Virus record (IMG/VR): IMGVR_UViG_3300028653_000401
Coordinates: 1 to 28,141 of that record
Length of the DNA: 28,141 nucleotides
Reading direction: 5' to 3' (one strand)
Source of the DNA: a virus
Of this stretch, positions 9,101 through 16,109 are shown one piece after another. The notes beneath the pieces were generated by a model. That model did not search any database. It worked only from the letters and a program-made list of their open reading frames with translations, and was not told the DNA's origin. Made by a program: the position numbers and the translations under genes. The first letter of the stretch is position 1. Each line of letters opens with the position of its first letter.

Positions 9101-9923
9101 GGCGGCCACCACCACCGACCTCTCGACCGTCTCGGGCGGATACGTCCTGCTCACCGGTGCCGGTGCCGTCAACATCACCTCTTTCGGAACGGTCACCAAC
9201 GGGCGGCGGGTGACACTTCGGAACACCACCGCGTCATCCGTCGGTTTCACTCACAATTCCACGTCCCTTCTCTGTCCAGGCGGCGCCCAGGGCATCCTCC
9301 TGGACATCGGAGACTCGGCCGAGATCATCTCTCTCGGCGGCGGAAACTGGCAGGTCCTATCGGTCAACAACGTCTCGGTCTGGATGGGCAAGGCGACCAC
9401 GACCGCTGTCGGACTCCAGACCGGCGGCACCGTACTGATGCAGGTGTCGGGGACCACGTTGGTCTTTAACGCCTCGATCCTGGCAAACGCCGGCGGCGGC
9501 AACACCACCCCGTCCTATTCGTTCAACGCTGACACCGGCACGGGAATGTGGCGCATCGGCGCTGGTGACATCGGCTTCGCGTCGGCGACCACTCAGCAAT
9601 TCCACGTCAACGCCAACGGGCTTCAGCACAACACGCGCCACCAGCAGGGCAAGGGCGCGACCGTCGCCAGCGCCGCGACCATCACCCTCGGCAACGACGG
9701 GAATGTTTTTGTTCTAAGCGGCACGACACCCGTTACGGCTATCACCACTACGGGCTGGCAATCGGGCTCGATTATCGTGTTGATTCCCAACTCTGCTTCT
9801 ATCACGTTGGGTCACTCGGCGTCGGCGGGAGGCATCAAGACTAAGACTGGCTCGCCAGTTGTGCCAGTGTTGGGTAGCCCTTATATGCTAGTTTATGACG
9901 GAAGCACTTGGAGCCTTTTTTAA
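6189..9923 (+). CDS. Large modular tail fibre protein
   Basis: This 1244-residue protein is almost entirely repeats of the type found in phage tail fibres. Near the N-terminus (residues ~20-70), WKGAYASNVTYLPYDAVVY and later YVCLQQSTGNAPSNSSFW resemble the aromatic CBM5/12-like carbohydrate-binding module. The body repeats two blocks. One is LTGDxTTS..STLATVNSNVGSF..NGKGLxTAA. The other is a longer block ending APxxPxAGKxxxYxDSTSKNFxxKxDAGxVNHG...FLTSxADDGSSVLAQPxFxDISG. A canonical fibre motif GGTGQTSAGAAFDALG lies near nt 9034-9080. The C-terminal ~250 residues (DTGTGMWRIGAGDIGF to GSTWSLF) form a different domain, likely the receptor-binding tip. GTG at 6189 is the first usable in-frame start after the upstream stop at 6162. 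GAGG upstream is poorly spaced. Base use changes in the C-terminal third (see findings). Confidence 0.9.
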   Translation: MAANDENRPRQYSIPTVIYGKDGRGFTWKGAYASNVTYLPYDAVVYNAATYVCLQQSTGNAPSNSSFWSVALSNGVTAATGDVAFSGTGSVVATLATVNSNVGTWSDASHTPQLVVNAKGLVTGVSNISIAIDASALISGTLPAGRFPALTGDLTTSAGALATTLVNIPTGVTAAGTILHTNIAAPSTPAAGKVVVYTDSTSKNFAAKNDAGIVNHGIQTKTAVAHQFLTSIADDGSSVLAQPTFADISGSLWTKTPGAVAFIDATGHLVDADDTNLFWDNLNKRLLVGIGGAYTPAAGPPVTVSSAGNLGGFTNVAVGLDKAATQTILKANGAFNVGTSGSNNMNLIANGAFAMTISGSTQELTFFTGLTSWGLQASPATPSVGSARCYIDSTSLALASKNSSGAVASTAFTIAPVASNWLRSFDSSTGQFTASRPAFADISGTLAGTQFGPLTGDVTTSSYVSTLATVNSNVGSFGDASHAVSFTLNGKGLVTAASSAPISIAAGAVSGLAAIATSGSAADLTTGILPAARFGTLTGDIGNGGGFSYATTLNNIPNDVPMAGDLLATTIVAPVTPSAGKARLYVDSTSKNFAVKSDAGVVNHGIQTKAAVSHQFLTSVADDGSSVLAQPGFSDISGTLAGTQFGPLTGDITTSSYASTLATVNSNVGSFGGAASVGTFTVNGKGLITAAGSTAIAIAAGAVSGLATVATSGSATDLTSGTLPVGRLPAFTGGDVTTSAGSGVTTLLNISNGVTMTGDILVTSVVAPSSPAAGKLFIYGDSTSKNFCSKDDAGNVNHGVRSITPPANNFIFAISDNGVVSAAQPSFSGISGVITAGQLPAFTGDVTKPLGSTVQTLANIPNDVPAAGDIQFTEIAAPAAPSAGSLRVWADSTTHALRGRSSANLCTMAFQYVSPANQFLTAFDGTFGTFNSAQPTFGNISGTLGFSQGGTGQTSAGAAFDALGSSSASIAAATTTDLSTVSGGYVLLTGAGAVNITSFGTVTNGRRVTLRNTTASSVGFTHNSTSLLCPGGAQGILLDIGDSAEIISLGGGNWQVLSVNNVSVWMGKATTTAVGLQTGGTVLMQVSGTTLVFNASILANAGGGNTTPSYSFNADTGTGMWRIGAGDIGFASATTQQFHVNANGLQHNTRHQQGKGATVASAATITLGNDGNVFVLSGTTPVTAITTTGWQSGSIIVLIPNSASITLGHSASAGGIKTKTGSPVVPVLGSPYMLVYDGSTWSLF
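6640..9005 (+). repeat. Tail-fibre internal repeats
   Basis: The DSTSKNF...DAGxVNHG block occurs near nt 6780-6935, 7945-8105 and 8525-8690, and a diverged form (DSTTHALRGRSSANLC) near 8860. The LTGD(V/I)TTSSY-STLATVNSNVGSF block occurs near 7546 and again near 8130, about 585 nt apart. Copies are similar but not identical in DNA, consistent with repeat-unit duplication within a fibre gene. Confidence 0.75.
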
Positions 9924-9951
9924 TCGTTCGTTCACCACTTAAAGGAGGTCA

Positions 9952-10311
9952 ATGCTCAACCTTACGGTCAACATCCCTGTTCCAAACCTAAACAAAATGC
10001 GCGTGGCCGTCGTCGATCTAAACGGCGATACCAATACAGCCCTGGTGACAGTAGCGGTTCAGGGCGTAGGGGCCCTCCCTTGGGCGTCCACGTATCAGCT
10101 AACGATCCAAGACGGAGCTTCAACCGGCATTCGCGGGAAGGCTTCGCCTTTGGGGTATGGGGATATTATTGAATACTTCGGGCTTCAGACTCCGACCGGG
10201 TTTACGGACTTGGTGGCCGCCATTTCCGGCAACGGTATCAATGCGAAGAACAAGTCGATAGAAACATACCTGTCTTCGATTGGCGCTCTGCCGGCCGGCA
10301 CTGTGGCGTAA
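9952..10311 (+). CDS. Small structural-operon protein
   Basis: This is a 119-residue protein of unknown family. The start is well supported: a strong AAAGGAGG lies just before the ATG. The sequence alternates short hydrophobic strands (LNLTVNIPVPNL, MRVAVVDLNGD, ALVTVAVQGVG) with a glycine-rich middle and a helical end. No cysteine pairs, signal peptide or membrane span is visible. It follows the tail fibre by 28 nt and precedes the zinc-ribbon protein by 12 nt, all on one strand. A fibre-associated or tail accessory role is plausible from position only. A chaperone for the fibre is another possibility but is unsupported by motif. Confidence 0.75.
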   Translation: MLNLTVNIPVPNLNKMRVAVVDLNGDTNTALVTVAVQGVGALPWASTYQLTIQDGASTGIRGKASPLGYGDIIEYFGLQTPTGFTDLVAAISGNGINAKNKSIETYLSSIGALPAGTVA

Positions 10312-10323
10312 TCTTGGTACCAC

Positions 10324-12375
10324 ATGCCACAGGACATGCCCACTTACTCCGAGCCTCTACCCGAGCTTCGGAGTCATCCCATTTTCGACCCTTCGGGCAC
10401 GTTCGGGCTGATCACTGCCGAGAACCCCAGGTTTCCCGTGCAGGCTCAGGGAGGTAATCCGTCTTTAGAGCGGAATCTGCAGCAGTTAGGTTTGCAGTAC
10501 CAAAAACACCAGGGCCATTATGGAGCGCCCGAATCTGGCTTTACGGTGCGGAATCCTACTCGCGAGCAGATGTATGGGCTGGCGAAGGCTTATGGGCAAG
10601 AGTCAGTAGTTTTCGGACGCGGCCACAAGCACGCAGAGATGCTTTACTCTAATGGAGACAAGGACGGGAGTTTTCATCCTAGCCTGCCTGTCTATGGGTA
10701 CCATCCGACCCAGCCGCCAGAGGATTACTACACCAGTATTGGCAACCAAGAGCGCCCTGACTATGTGCGGCTGCATTTCGATGAGAACAAGCTTTACAAA
10801 GCGCCTTTGAACAGCGCTACTCCCTTGCCTGTGGGGATCAAGAAACACAATTTGTATCCACAACTCCAAACCCAATCTATTGAAAGACAAAAAATGGACA
10901 ATTCACCCACTCGCAAAGATATCACTCAAGGCCTCGCTAAGGCGCTGGGTGCAGCTCTGGATAAGCATGAGCAAGAGGTAAAGTTTGTCCTGGCCAAGGA
11001 AGCGGCTGTCGCTCTCAAGAAAGCCGACATGTCCGCCGTTGCTCACGGCGTGGGTGTGGCTTTGGCTACTGCCAAGCCGGCTATTCAGCATGTGGCTGGC
11101 ATGATTAAGGACAAGTTTAAGAAGGACGAGTTTGGCAATCCCGAAACCGAGACTGACAGCCAGGCTTTGGGTCGCCAGTGCCCGGGATGTGGCGAGTCCG
11201 AAAGATATGCCCACATCGGCTCTCTCGGCAATCGAGATCACTTCGCTTGTCATACTTGCGGCATCATGGCTAGTACCCCTGTTGAGGAAAACAAGCAGTC
11301 GGTTGACAACAGCGTCCGCAAGGAAGAAAAACCTGCCTCGAAGGAGATCGCCGAGGTTGAGTCTGCTACCGAGAAGCCCACCAAGGGCGCCGTACTTCCC
11401 GACGACAAGAAAGAGAAGGTAATTGAAGCAGAGGGTTCGGGCGGCAAGGTGACAAAGAAGGCAGAGAAGAAAGATACCGGCCCAAAGACCAAGAAGTGTT
11501 CTCTCTGTGGAGCACACGCGAAGGTTCGCCAGGACGGTGAGCTTGTGACCCACGATAAGCCCGAGTCGGATGCTGTTTGTAACGGCAAGCGCATTATCAA
11601 GGCCGACTATGCCCAGATGAGCGTGGACCACACCCAGTCCCCTGGCCCACGCCTTCCGGGCATCACCGCTCCGCCTAAGCGCAGTGCTCCGCCAAGCCCG
11701 GCCATGCCTACCTCGGCGCCTATCCCGACCGGCGGCTTCCTCCGCAAGCCCTCTCATCCCGACCAGGGCACAATGAAGCCCAAGGTGGACGAGGCTGCAC
11801 AGCTCAAGGCCGACAAGCACGCTGCTGGTGTAGGCTTCCTCTCGGGGCTGATTGCTAAGTTCAAGGGCATCGGCAACAAGGGATGGTCGGCTCCTAGCGA
11901 GCATTCATCTCTCGCTGGTGCCACCCGCGCAATGGGCACCCGTATGGCTTTGGCAGAGAAGGAGCCCTCTAAAGAGGTCGTCGATCCCAAGCCTGCAGAG
12001 AAGGAACCCTCTAAAGAGGTCGTCGACCCTAAGCCTGCCAAGAAGGCCGTACAGGGCCGGCGTGACGTATATGCCGCCGAGACCAAGCGCGTGCAGGGGC
12101 AGGCTCTCAGGCGTCCATGGCAGCGCACCCAGAAGGACGAAATGGGCATGGGCGGAGGCACCGGCAACGATGCGATGTCGATGCCTGGCCTCGATAAGGC
12201 CGGTCTACCAGCCTCAAAGCCTGCGATGCCCAAGGCCCCTGGCGCTGCCGCTGTGGCCGCTCCTGCTGCTGCCCCTCCGGCAGCCCCCAAGACCCCCAAG
12301 CTTCCAGGTGTGAAGGCCGGCGTGCCCTCTACCGCTCTTCCAGGTTCCGCTCCCAAACCATCATTCAAGCCCTAA
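10324..12375 (+). CDS. DUF3293-like, zinc-ribbon and Pro/Ala-rich virion protein
   Basis: This 683-residue protein has a mosaic layout. Residues ~20-110 (ITAENP...N..L..LG...GHYGAPESGFTV..AKAYGQESVVF) match the pattern I know for DUF3293, a small domain of unknown function also found in phage polyvalent proteins. Residues ~283-313 hold a zinc ribbon (CPGC ... CHTC). A second candidate site near 391-425 has CSLC, a downstream His and a Cys. Between and after these are long charged, Lys/Glu- and Pro/Ala-rich low-complexity stretches, including a 14-residue tandem duplication (EKEPSKEVVDPKPA) and a PAAAPPAAPKTPKLPG end. The ATG at 10324 has no clear Shine-Dalgarno sequence. It precedes the tail sheath by 12 nt. 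It is probably an internal or tail-associated structural protein. The enzymatic role, if any, is unknown. Confidence 0.75.
   Translation: MPQDMPTYSEPLPELRSHPIFDPSGTFGLITAENPRFPVQAQGGNPSLERNLQQLGLQYQKHQGHYGAPESGFTVRNPTREQMYGLAKAYGQESVVFGRGHKHAEMLYSNGDKDGSFHPSLPVYGYHPTQPPEDYYTSIGNQERPDYVRLHFDENKLYKAPLNSATPLPVGIKKHNLYPQLQTQSIERQKMDNSPTRKDITQGLAKALGAALDKHEQEVKFVLAKEAAVALKKADMSAVAHGVGVALATAKPAIQHVAGMIKDKFKKDEFGNPETETDSQALGRQCPGCGESERYAHIGSLGNRDHFACHTCGIMASTPVEENKQSVDNSVRKEEKPASKEIAEVESATEKPTKGAVLPDDKKEKVIEAEGSGGKVTKKAEKKDTGPKTKKCSLCGAHAKVRQDGELVTHDKPESDAVCNGKRIIKADYAQMSVDHTQSPGPRLPGITAPPKRSAPPSPAMPTSAPIPTGGFLRKPSHPDQGTMKPKVDEAAQLKADKHAAGVGFLSGLIAKFKGIGNKGWSAPSEHSSLAGATRAMGTRMALAEKEPSKEVVDPKPAEKEPSKEVVDPKPAKKAVQGRRDVYAAETKRVQGQALRRPWQRTQKDEMGMGGGTGNDAMSMPGLDKAGLPASKPAMPKAPGAAAVAAPAAAPPAAPKTPKLPGVKAGVPSTALPGSAPKPSFKP
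11956..12039 (+). repeat. Two-copy 42-nt tandem repeat in coding sequence
   Basis: Two adjacent 42-nt units encode the same 14 residues, EKEPSKEVVDPKPA. They differ only at a few synonymous sites (GAG/GAA, GAT/GAC, CCC/CCT, GCA/GCC), so the duplication is recent or under protein-level selection. Confidence 0.85.
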
Positions 12376-12387
12376 GGAGAACTTTTC

Positions 12388-14925
12388 ATGGCACAGCAAG
12401 ATGTTACCGACAATGGGGTACTGATTGTACCTGGCGCATATGGACAAGTTCAGGTCCAGAACAACCCGACCAACCTCGGCACCTCGGGGGTTATTCTCCT
12501 TGTTGGCGAGTCTGATTCGGGTCCTCGATTCAGCGACGAGTCCGACCTCTCTCTGAACGCTTTCGGCCCCGACCAGATCGTAGACTTCACCAAGAAGTAT
12601 GGCTCGGGCCCGCTCGTGGACGCCTTTCGTGGCGCCGCCTCGGCTGCCAACGATCCCAACATCTCGGGGAGCTTCAGCAGTATCATTGCCGTAAAGACCA
12701 ACACCCCGACCCGCGCGAAGGCTACTTTGCTCGCTCCGGGTGCGTCTCCTTATGCTTACCTACTGGACGCCAGCAATGGTCGCACGGGCAATTTTATCAG
12801 CTACACCACGACCATCTCTACTGCCGAATCTCTCCCGACCACGGGCCCCCTCATCATCTGCCCTCCGCAGGTGACTGCCAACCCGTTGTTCGGTGTTAAC
12901 GGTGGCGTGCCGGTAAGCGCGACTTTGACGGTTGGCATGCTGCCTTCGGCGATGAAGACGGCTATTGATGCTCTCGCCGGGGTAGCCTGTACGGGAGGCG
13001 TCAATCGCTCTATCTTGACCTCTGCGGCTGGTACCTTGGCCATCACCGTGGACTCCGGTAATCAAGTTCACTTTACTGTCGCTGGCAATACTTTCGTAAA
13101 CGTTCCTACGGTGGGCGATATCCTGTATCTGCCCTCCACCAGCCCGCTGACTGCCAACAACGAGGGAACGTACGTTGTTACGGCTGCCACCAGCACTCGG
13201 ATTGATGCTTATAAGCTGCTGGATGCTGCCGGCGCGGGAACTGTTCTTTCTGCTCCTACCACTCAGGCTGGACAGACGATTGCCGCCACTACGGACATCC
13301 AGGCGTTCTCGCCGCTCGTTATCACTCTGGAAGCCGGCGCGGCTATCCAGGGCGTGGGCAAGTCGCTGGAAATTTCGAACGGGAACACGTCTCCAGTCAC
13401 CTCGGTTTCAGGCCTCTGCTTCGTGTTCAGCGGAGCCTCTTCCACTCCTCCTGCTTCCACCAGCCCCATGATTTCTGTTGCTGGCGCGGGGAAAATTATC
13501 ACCTCTACGGCCGAGCAGGCTGTTGATATCAATGTCGCTCGACAGAGCGATAGCCTCTCCCAGGATGTCATCACGGGCGGAGACATTTATCTGACCCTGG
13601 GGTTCAACGGTGGATCTATGGTGCCGACTGCGACCGCCACGGTCTCCAATGGCTTCCTCACCACCTCGATTTCTTCGGGTGGCACGAACCTGAGCATTCG
13701 CCTGTCGGACTACGCCACTATCAATGACCTGGTGGCCTACATCAACACCCAGTCGCTGTATTTTGCGGCCCCTGGGTCCGTGTCTTTGGGTCAAGCCTCG
13801 CCGCTCGACCTCGACCAGGTAACTGCGGTGGGCATCGGAGCCACCTTCGTCAACACCGTTAGCGGTCCCGGCCGTATCAAGGCTGACGGCGTGAACTTCC
13901 AGCGTGACGTGAATGCGGGCAGCACTTTGGTGACCGTGGGCGCGATTTCCCCTGCAATCCAGCCCTCGGGCCTTCCGGACGTCAACAGCATGGCCTTCCT
14001 CGCTGGTGGCGCCAAGGGCCCTACGCTCGCCGCAGACGTGTCCGCAGCCTTTACGGCTCTGGAGGGCGTCCGAGGGAATTTCGTGGTGCCACTGTTCTCC
14101 AGGGACGCTACGCTGGACATTGCGGCCGGTACGACTGATTCGTCCTCGACCTACACCATTGACGCGGTTCATGCCCTGGCTCGCTCCCATGTGCTTAAGA
14201 TGAGCCAGCTCAAGCGCCGTCGCCCTCGGCAGGCCTTCCTGTCGTATCGGGGAACCTTCAAGGACGCCCAGACAAAGGCCGGCAATATGGCCTCCAGCCG
14301 ATGCGCGATGTTCTTCCAGGACATCAAGCAGGTAAACTCGGTCGGCACCATCGTCCAGTTCCAGCCTTGGATGGCGGCCGTCAAGGCGGCCGGGATGCAG
14401 GCTGCTGGGTTCTACCGGGCTATCGTGTCCAAGTTCATCGACATCTCGGGAGCCCTCCAGGCTGCCGGCGACTACAATGACCAGCTCGATTCGAGTGCCG
14501 AGGCAGCCCTGACCTACGGTCTTTGTCCTATCGTTCGGGATATCACGGGTGGGTACCGCTGGGTTTCGGACCAGACCACCTACACGAAGGACAACAATTT
14601 CGTGTACAACAGCATCCAGGCCATGTATGACGCTGACCAGGTAAACACCACCTGCCAGACTCGCATGGAGGGGATGTTTGTGGGTCAGTCCGTAGCGGAC
14701 ATCTCTGCCTCTATCGCTTTGACGGCGTTTGAGGGGATTCTGTCTGACTTGAAGCGGCTGAAACTCCTGGCGGCGTCTGATGACGCTCCCAAGGGCTACA
14801 GGAAGCCGGTCATCAAGATCAGTGGGCCCGCCATGGCTTGCTCGGTCGAAATCAAGCTGGCAGGCGCGATCTACTTCATCACTATCAATTTCTTGGCCAC
14901 CCCTGTCGTAAGTTCGGCGGGGTAA
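12388..14925 (+). CDS. Contractile tail sheath protein
   Basis: This 845-residue protein begins with a typical sheath N-terminus: VLIVPGAYGQVQVQNNPTN then TSGVILLVGESDSGP, followed by FGPDQIVDFTKKYGSGPLVDAFRGA. The central region is a large Gly/Thr/Ser-rich beta insertion (LTVGMLPSAMKTAIDAL, ITVDSGNQVHFTVAGN and so on), which makes the protein longer than simple phage sheaths. The C-terminal third returns to the conserved helical sheath fold (KMSQLKRRRPRQAFLSYRG, EGMFVGQSVADISASIALTAFEGILSDLKRLKLL) and ends with the strand SVEIKLAGAIYFITINFLA. It assembles as a helical sleeve around the tail tube and contracts on infection. A good AAGGAGA lies 8 nt before the ATG. It sits upstream of a small decoration-like gene, with the tube-like gene further on at 17313. 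Confidence 0.92.
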   Translation: MAQQDVTDNGVLIVPGAYGQVQVQNNPTNLGTSGVILLVGESDSGPRFSDESDLSLNAFGPDQIVDFTKKYGSGPLVDAFRGAASAANDPNISGSFSSIIAVKTNTPTRAKATLLAPGASPYAYLLDASNGRTGNFISYTTTISTAESLPTTGPLIICPPQVTANPLFGVNGGVPVSATLTVGMLPSAMKTAIDALAGVACTGGVNRSILTSAAGTLAITVDSGNQVHFTVAGNTFVNVPTVGDILYLPSTSPLTANNEGTYVVTAATSTRIDAYKLLDAAGAGTVLSAPTTQAGQTIAATTDIQAFSPLVITLEAGAAIQGVGKSLEISNGNTSPVTSVSGLCFVFSGASSTPPASTSPMISVAGAGKIITSTAEQAVDINVARQSDSLSQDVITGGDIYLTLGFNGGSMVPTATATVSNGFLTTSISSGGTNLSIRLSDYATINDLVAYINTQSLYFAAPGSVSLGQASPLDLDQVTAVGIGATFVNTVSGPGRIKADGVNFQRDVNAGSTLVTVGAISPAIQPSGLPDVNSMAFLAGGAKGPTLAADVSAAFTALEGVRGNFVVPLFSRDATLDIAAGTTDSSSTYTIDAVHALARSHVLKMSQLKRRRPRQAFLSYRGTFKDAQTKAGNMASSRCAMFFQDIKQVNSVGTIVQFQPWMAAVKAAGMQAAGFYRAIVSKFIDISGALQAAGDYNDQLDSSAEAALTYGLCPIVRDITGGYRWVSDQTTYTKDNNFVYNSIQAMYDADQVNTTCQTRMEGMFVGQSVADISASIALTAFEGILSDLKRLKLLAASDDAPKGYRKPVIKISGPAMACSVEIKLAGAIYFITINFLATPVVSSAG

Positions 14926-14968
14926 TCTTTCTATCACCAACCACTAACGTAAAGGAAAATCAAGAAAC

Positions 14969-15289
14969 ATGCCACGTATCATTGCTTCGGAAGGCGATAT
15001 CTTCGAGGTTCGCGGGCGTCCGCGAAATTATGGAGCCAAGGACCAGGAGTTCTTCACTGTCGACGGCACCAGCATCAAGCTGGGCGGCGCTACCACCGAC
15101 CTGATTGCCTTTTGGGGCGTCAACCCGGTAGGCCAGCAATCGACCACGGGCACCTCGGCTGGTTTTACCGCCGGTTCGACGGGCGCTGTGTTCAACGACT
15201 CAACCTTCACCGGCAACACCGGCACCACGGCCTACCACATCGGCGACGTCGTGTTGGCTCTCAAGAACGTTGGGATTCTAAAGGCCTAA
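14969..15289 (+). CDS. Small Gly/Thr-rich virion protein
   Basis: This 106-residue protein has a recognisable virion-protein ending: LIAFWGVNPVGQQSTT, then a Ser/Thr/Gly-rich linker (GFTAGSTGAVFNDSTFTGNT), then YHIGDVVLALKNVGILKA. Phage head-fibre, decoration or tail-tip proteins often end this way, with a flexible linker followed by an IG-D-VxALK-xGLI helix. The N-terminus (PRIIASEGDIFEVRGRPRNYGAKDQEFF) is a short beta-rich part. An AAAGGA stretch lies in the 43-nt gap from the sheath stop. It is the last gene of this rightward run, ending 28 nt before a hairpin terminator. The assignment as decoration-type protein is by resemblance. Confidence 0.78.
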   Translation: MPRIIASEGDIFEVRGRPRNYGAKDQEFFTVDGTSIKLGGATTDLIAFWGVNPVGQQSTTGTSAGFTAGSTGAVFNDSTFTGNTGTTAYHIGDVVLALKNVGILKA

Positions 15290-15316
15290 CCCCGCCTGGG
15301 ATAGCATCCCTTGCCC

Positions 15317-15350
15317 GACGCCCCTGGCTCACGCTGGGGGCGTCTCTTTT
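15317..15350. terminator. Hairpin terminator, possibly bidirectional
   Basis: A perfect 8-bp stem (GACGCCCC at 15317-15324, GGGGCGTC at 15337-15344) encloses a 12-nt loop and is followed by TCTTTT. It lies between the rightward structural run and the leftward deaminase gene, whose stop overlaps the T-rich tail. Confidence 0.8.
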
Positions 15351-15702
15351 AGAGTTCGAATTCTGCCCAAGTCTGGGCGTCGATTGAGTAATACACTCGT
15401 CGCACTCCAGCTTCCCGAATCAGCGCTTGGCACTCTTCGCAGGGTCTACTGTGGGCTATTTTGCCCTTCGTGACCCGCGCAACGTACAGGCTGGCCCCTG
15501 ATGCGGCCTCTCCAGCGAGCTTTAGTGCGTGCTCCTCGGCATGGGTCGTAGAGCGCGCCGTATTGAGCCTGTGAGGTTTGGCGCTATTCACGCCCAGTGC
15601 TAGGATATTGCCGCCGCGTTCAATCGCAGCCCCGTGCTGGTACCTGGGATAGGACGAGGTGGCTGCCAGTTTGACGGCCACGTTTTTGACCCAGGGCTTC
15701 AC
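15349..15702 (-). CDS. Second cytidine/deoxycytidylate deaminase-family protein
   Basis: With a GTG start at 15702 the protein is 117 residues. That start is preferred because AAAAAGGA lies 5 nt upstream and it follows the previous stop by 1 nt. An in-frame TTG at 15729 would overlap the previous gene by 26 nt. The zinc site is HAEE (residues 54-57) plus PCEEC (87-91), preceded by YQHGAAIERGGNILALGVNS, the deaminase beta-strand core. This is a compact single-domain member, clearly different from the dCMP deaminase at 4216. It lacks the NGFPRGV signature, so the substrate could be a nucleoside, nucleotide, free base or nucleic acid. It is the last gene of a five-gene leftward cassette and ends in the shared terminator. 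Confidence 0.88.
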   Translation of the reverse strand: MKPWVKNVAVKLAATSSYPRYQHGAAIERGGNILALGVNSAKPHRLNTARSTTHAEEHALKLAGEAASGASLYVARVTKGKIAHSRPCEECQALIREAGVRRVYYSIDAQTWAEFEL

Positions 15703-15703
15703 A

Positions 15704-15862
15704 CTATTCCTTTTTGTCTCGCTCGCCAAGGTATCGATAGTGTCGCTCCAGGGTTTCCCTCACAGTCCCAGGTTCCTCTGGCCCATTGATGAAGCGGTCG
15801 ACCATCACCCCCGCCAAAATCAGGGGCAGCCAGAAAAGGAACAGCGCCTGGTCTCTATTCAT
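15704..15862 (-). CDS. One-pass small membrane protein
   Basis: This 52-residue protein has one hydrophobic span at about residues 7-23 (LFLFWLPLILAGVMVDR) followed by a charged, soluble C-terminus (EEPGTVRETLERHYRYLGERDKKE). Its ATG lies inside the last codons of the HTH gene (8-nt overlap), and it stops 1 nt before the GTG of the deaminase, so it is almost certainly co-translated. No lipobox is seen. It could be an inner-membrane anchor, a holin-like or i-spanin-like protein, or an exclusion factor. The sequence does not decide among these. Confidence 0.6.
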   Translation of the reverse strand: MNRDQALFLFWLPLILAGVMVDRFINGPEEPGTVRETLERHYRYLGERDKKE

Positions 15863-16109
15863 GGCCCAGACTGACCTTGATGTCAAGCCGAAGCCCGAGG
15901 ACCCAGAAGACCTTTGCGATATCCTCCACGCTGACCTTCGAGGGCTCGGACTCTCGCAAGAGCCGCTTAGTCCATCCTTTAGGCTTGCCGAGGATGTAAT
16001 CCACGTCCTTCTTCCTGGTGTCGGTCGCCACCAGGTACTCCGCCACCAGCTCCTGCAGCTGCAGCAGGAGCCCGAAGGACCTGGCCATGGCCTCATTGTC
16101 GGGCTTCAT
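15855..16109 (-). CDS. HTH (Cro/CI-like) DNA-binding protein
   Basis: This 84-residue protein has a helix-turn-helix-like order at about residues 31-77: RKKDVDYILGKPKGWTKRLL as the paired helices, then VSVEDIAKVFWVLGLRLDIKV. The latter matches the last part of XRE/Cro-type domains (the hydrophobic 'iakaLG.l.i.v' pattern). The N-terminal ARSFGLLLQLQELVAEYLVAT is helical. The ATG overlaps the DUF2786 stop as ATGA. A DNA-binding regulator inside a compact cassette could control the cassette itself. No operator can be assigned. It could also be an antitoxin-like protein, but no toxin domain is recognised beside it. Confidence 0.65.
   Translation of the reverse strand: MKPDNEAMARSFGLLLQLQELVAEYLVATDTRKKDVDYILGKPKGWTKRLLRESEPSKVSVEDIAKVFWVLGLRLDIKVSLGHE

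Noticed and set aside
10903-11904. 333-residue leftward open frame antisense to the zinc-ribbon protein
   Set aside because: No ribosome site or motif, Leu/Arg-rich shadow of a Lys/Ala-rich gene on the other strand.
13408-14940. 510-residue leftward open frame antisense to the sheath gene
   Set aside because: The opposite strand encodes a clear tail sheath. The Arg/His/Gly-rich product is typical of an antisense shadow.
15349-15729. TTG 15729 as start of the second deaminase
   Set aside because: It would overlap the membrane-protein gene by 26 nt, while GTG 15702 has a well-spaced AAAAAGGA.
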